From: Bacteroidota bacterium
Lineage (GTDB): Bacteria; Bacteroidota; Bacteroidia; Bacteroidales; VadinHA17
DNA: 5,197 nucleotides
Reading direction: 5' to 3'
NCBI GenBank assembly: GCA_016868515.1
Contig: VGGM01000139.1
Span: 1 to 5,197, forward strand
Each line of letters starts with the position of its first letter. The stretch's first letter is position 1. Below are positions 4,126 to 5,197 of this stretch, one piece after another. A program made the position numbers and the translations under genes. The notes under the pieces were generated by a model. That model ran no database searches. It was given only the letters and a program-made list of their open reading frames with translations, and had not been told where the DNA came from.

Positions 4126-5197
4126 ATGAATCCCTTAAAAACAATATCATATATACTGACTACCGCAGCTCTGTTATTGGTTGCATCGCCTCAGTCCAAA
4201 GCCCAGTTCTATAACGGGCTCCAGATGGCGTTTGGCAAAAACAGGGTGCAGCACTACGACTTTTTCTGGAACTATTACCGTTTCGACAACTTCGACTGCT
4301 ATTTTAACGAGGAGGGACGCTCACTGGCTCAGTATACCGCTGCATACGCGCAGAAAAGGCTTGAGGAACTAGAAGACTATTTCGACTACCAGCTCGAAAA
4401 AAGGATGATCTTCATTATCTATAACAAGCACGCCGATTTTCGTCAGAACAACATTGGTCTGGTGCAGGGTGAGGAAGATTACAACACCGGGGGGTATAGC
4501 CGGATAATCAAGAACAAGGTAATGCTCTATTTCGAGGGAGACCGCGAGGCTTTCAACAATCAGATATCTTCCTCTATAGCCGAAGTGCTTATAAATGAGA
4601 TGCTTAATAACGCTGACGTTAAGGACCGCACCAGCAGCTCGTCGCAGATTTTCTTCCCCGACTGGTACATAAAGGGCCTCGTTGCCTATGTTGCGGGAAC
4701 CTGGAATTTCAACACCGAGAACCGGGTTCGCGAAGGATTCACCGGCGACAGGTATAAAAACCTCAACCACCTCGAATATGACGATGCCCTCTATGCCGGG
4801 CATTCATTCTGGAGATACGTGGCCGACACCTACGGCGACCCTATCATTCCCAACATCATCTACCTCACAAAGATATACCGCAATATCAACGACGGTTTCA
4901 TGTACGTTCTGGGTGAGAAGCTGAAAGACCTCTCAGACGGCTGGAAGAGTTACCTTACCGACTACTTCAGCGAAGAGACCCCCGGCAATGCAGGGGCAAC
5001 CGACATCATACGCAAGGGCCGCCGCGAGCAGGTCATCCAGTCGGTTCGCATGAGCCCCGACCGCAGGCAGATTGCATACGTCACCAACGACTGGGGCCGG
5101 CGCAGAATCTGGCTCTACGATGAGCAAACAGAAAAAACCAGGAAGATATTCTCGGCGGAACCAAAGCTGGAACAGATAATCGATAGGACCTACCCCG
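4126..5197 (+). CDS. Exported PD40/TolB-like propeller protein with a peptidase-like N-terminal region, partial
   Basis: The frame is open from ATG 4126 to the window edge (357 codons plus one base), so the C-terminus is missing. A signal peptide is clear: MNPLKTISYILTTAALLLVA, with likely cleavage SPQSKA|QF after Ala26. The mature start FYNGLQMAFGKNRVQHYDFF and the segment to about residue 285 match the layout of Bacteroidota proteins that place a peptidase-MA-like (gluzincin-fold) region before a beta-propeller: FDCYFNEEGRSLAQYTAAYA, then MIFIIYNKHADFRQ, and WYIKGLVAYVAG. Where active relatives carry HExxH, this one reads SIAEVLINEMLNN (150-162), so no zinc site is visible. From about 300 comes the first PD40 blade: SVRMSPDRRQIAYVTNDWG (306-324) then IWLYDEQTEKTRKI. 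A periplasmic or outer-membrane binding or scaffolding role is more likely than proteolysis. No gene name is assigned. The ATG 23 bases upstream (4103) hits a stop, which fixes the start at 4126. Confidence 0.87.
   Translation, partial: MNPLKTISYILTTAALLLVASPQSKAQFYNGLQMAFGKNRVQHYDFFWNYYRFDNFDCYFNEEGRSLAQYTAAYAQKRLEELEDYFDYQLEKRMIFIIYNKHADFRQNNIGLVQGEEDYNTGGYSRIIKNKVMLYFEGDREAFNNQISSSIAEVLINEMLNNADVKDRTSSSSQIFFPDWYIKGLVAYVAGTWNFNTENRVREGFTGDRYKNLNHLEYDDALYAGHSFWRYVADTYGDPIIPNIIYLTKIYRNINDGFMYVLGEKLKDLSDGWKSYLTDYFSEETPGNAGATDIIRKGRREQVIQSVRMSPDRRQIAYVTNDWGRRRIWLYDEQTEKTRKIFSAEPKLEQIIDRTYP

Noticed and set aside
4369..4803. 144-residue minus-strand ORF inside the plus-strand PD40 gene
   Set aside because: It lies wholly antisense to a frame with a signal peptide and recognisable domains, its sequence is low in diversity (Val/Ile/Glu rich, as expected of a reverse-strand shadow), and no promoter or leader supports it.

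Overview
The window looks like a chromosomal fragment from a Bacteroidota bacterium, most likely of the order Bacteroidales. The evidence is the protein families present (a DUF4369 plus thioredoxin lipoprotein, a tandem DUF1573 protein, a PD40-propeller protein and a MeaB GTPase), AT-rich leaders without Shine-Dalgarno sequences, and two copies of the Bacteroidota -7 promoter motif TAnnTTTG placed 35-45 bases upstream of starts. The species cannot be told from the sequence alone.

Layout. Bases 1-135 hold the first 45 codons of a minus-strand secreted protein, probably an S9 (prolyl oligopeptidase-like) peptidase. Bases 136-562 contain no credible gene. They hold a composite short-repeat block: 14 G-rich heptamers (190-287), a central fold-back (304-351) and 18 C-rich heptamers (369-494), followed by a rho-independent terminator (504-536) for the next gene. 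Three minus-strand genes follow, transcribed in the order 3926->2850 (tandem DUF1573 exported protein), 2822->1728 (MeaB-type GTPase) and 1660->563 (lipoprotein thiol-disulfide oxidoreductase). The first two are 27 bases apart. The third follows after 67 bases and has its own promoter-like motif. A 199-base divergent intergenic region (3927-4125) separates this cluster from a plus-strand gene (4126 to the window end). That gene encodes an exported protein with a peptidase-like N-terminal region and the first blade of a PD40/TolB-like propeller, and it runs off the window.

How the genes relate. Four of the five products are predicted to be exported, and only MeaB is cytoplasmic. MeaB serves B12-dependent methylmalonyl-CoA mutase, but no mutase gene is in the window. 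The DUF1573 protein carries a Cys-Gly-Cys motif in each domain, and the thioredoxin-like lipoprotein carries a WCGPC active site. They share strand and neighbourhood, so a redox link in the envelope is possible but is only inference.

I see no clear new defence, CRISPR or mobile system. The most unusual structure is the opposed heptamer-array block at 190-494. The next is the exported PD40 protein, whose peptidase-like region shows no HExxH motif.
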